DNA of 6,079 nt, taken from NCBI GenBank assembly GCA_964651325.1, contig CAZYXP010000212.1, positions 1 through 6,079 of the forward strand, given 5' to 3'. This DNA is from JADFOB01 sp964651325 (GTDB lineage: Bacteria; Planctomycetota; Phycisphaerae; UBA1845). Within the stretch, counting starts at the first letter, position 1. Every line of letters begins with the position of its first letter. The notes under the pieces were generated by a model. That model was not told the DNA's origin, did not search any database, and worked only from the letters and a program-made list of their open reading frames with translations. Made by a program: the position numbers and the translations under genes. Below, piece by piece: positions 5,713 to 6,079 of the stretch.

Positions 5713-5719
5713 GGCTCAC

Positions 5720-5727
5720 TCACCTCT
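5720..5727 (-). promoter_or_regulatory. Strong Shine-Dalgarno of the thiolase-like gene
   Basis: On the minus strand this reads AGAGGTGA, seven bases before ATG 5712, the strongest ribosome-binding site in the window. It decides the start codon and suggests efficient translation. Confidence 0.8.
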
Positions 5728-5846
5728 TGGATGCGAAAAAAGGTCACGTCAAAAACGTTCCGCCCACCGCCGCGGTTGGTCGGGCGTCGGTGCCGTGGAT
5801 CGGGCGACCGATTGCCGCTGTCGGCTACCCCATCGTTCCCGGCTGC

Positions 5847-5888
5847 CCCATGAATGTAGCGAGTTTTTCGGCGTACACAACTCATGGG
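5847..5888. promoter_or_regulatory. Inverted repeat upstream of the thiolase operon
   Basis: CCCATGA (5847-5853) and TCATGGG (5882-5888) are exact seven-base inverted repeats 28 bases apart, about 135-176 bases before the thiolase start codon. They flank the weak TTGTGT/TACATT promoter candidate, so an operator is conceivable. A chance match in a sequence of this length is also possible. Confidence 0.22.
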
Positions 5889-5939
5889 CCGCGGCGCCAG
5901 TCTTCCGGTGTGCATGACAGTTCAGCGGGGCTGTCTGCC

Positions 5940-5954
5940 CGCCCCGGAGGGGCG
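5940..5954. repeat. 15-bp mini-hairpin, copy 1
   Basis: CGCCCC and GGGGCG pair perfectly around a GGA loop. The 15 bases match those at 6062-6076 at 13 positions, with the same fold. It is treated as the boundary module of the repeat that extends to the window edge. Confidence 0.6.
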
Positions 5955-5965
5955 CCGGACTGTAG

Positions 5966-6036
5966 CCACGGGTGGAGCGGAGCCCGGCGCGGCGACGGGC
6001 GAAGCCTGGCCGCGGCGGACGGAGCGGAACCCGTGG
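5966..6036. repeat. CCACGGGT/ACCCGTGG inverted-repeat element
   Basis: CCACGGGT (5966-5973) and its exact reverse complement ACCCGTGG (6029-6036) enclose 55 bases. Each arm is bordered on its inner side by the same direct octamer GGAGCGGA (5974-5981 and 6021-6028), and an inner GCCCG/CGGGC pair (5982-5986, 5996-6000) could extend the fold. The GC-rich interior has no convincing coding frame. This design resembles CCACGGG-type intergenic repeats I associate with planctomycete and other GC-rich genomes; that association is from memory. Confidence 0.55.
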
Positions 6037-6061
6037 GAGGTGTTTGATAATATTCTATGGT

Positions 6062-6076
6062 CGTCCCGCAGGGGCG
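6062..6076. repeat. 15-bp mini-hairpin, copy 2, near the window edge
   Basis: CGTCCC and GGGGCG pair (one G-U) around a GCA loop. The copy lies 122 bp after copy 1, with an AT-rich stretch (TTTGATAATATTCTA, 6043-6057) just before it. The sequence ends three bases later, so any following unit is outside the window. Confidence 0.55.
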
Positions 6077-6079
6077 GAG

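Larger units (their letters stand above)
5713..6079. other. Non-coding stretch upstream of the thiolase operon
   Basis: No open frame here has a recognisable domain or a supported start. It should contain the operon promoter on the minus strand. A TTGACG (complement of 5747-5752) has no good -10 partner. TTGTGT and TACATT (complement of about 5856-5883, 16-base spacer) are only weak matches. The distal part, from about 5940, is occupied by hairpin repeats. Confidence 0.5.

Noticed and set aside
5709..5915. Small minus-strand frame (68 codons) upstream of the thiolase-like gene
   Set aside because: Low-complexity Arg/Pro composition, no ribosome-binding site and no family likeness. It overlaps the thiolase start and lies in what should be its leader.
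5940..6079. CRISPR array
   Set aside because: Only two 15-bp hairpins 122 bp apart are present, with a structured interior instead of short unique spacers, and no cas gene is visible.

Overview
This GC-rich, compact window most resembles a chromosomal segment of a Planctomycetota bacterium. That placement is an inference. It rests on a membrane protein with a CxxCGY...CxxCG zinc ribbon of the type common in that phylum, a class V aminotransferase of the kind common there, and palindromic intergenic repeats built on GAGCCGC and CCACGGGT cores. No marker gene settles the taxonomy.

Layout. Bases 3-197 (+) are the last 64 codons of a TPR-repeat protein. Its stop codon is fused to a roughly 110-bp inverted-repeat-bounded element (196-305). 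A leader with a perfect TATAAT box and a 5' stem-loop then precedes a class V PLP aminotransferase (462-1604, +), related to serine/alanine-glyoxylate aminotransferases. A small predicted lipoprotein with a coiled coil and an unassigned beta-rich domain follows (1667-2308, +), possibly with its own promoter giving a near-leaderless mRNA. It converges on a multi-pass membrane protein with a central zinc ribbon (2375-3718, -). The two are separated by 66 bp holding a 16-bp tandem repeat.

The right half is a two-gene minus-strand operon: a thiolase-superfamily protein (5712 to 4342), then a DUF35 zinc-ribbon/OB-fold partner (4313 to 3840). The gap is 28 bp and each gene has a clear Shine-Dalgarno site. 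Such pairs are known to form mixed complexes, as in the archaeal acetoacetyl-CoA thiolase/HMG-CoA synthase/DUF35 assembly and in benzoylsuccinyl-CoA thiolase BbsAB. The main oddity of the window is that this thiolase has glycine where the nucleophilic cysteine is expected, with further changes in other active-site motifs. It may therefore not perform ordinary thiolysis, or it may use different chemistry. The substrate cannot be read from the sequence.

The last 367 bp hold no convincing gene. They contain the operon's upstream region and, from about 5940 to the window edge, a modular repeat: two nearly identical 15-bp mini-hairpins 122 bp apart, flanking a larger CCACGGGT/ACCCGTGG inverted repeat. 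This looks like the first unit of a longer array.
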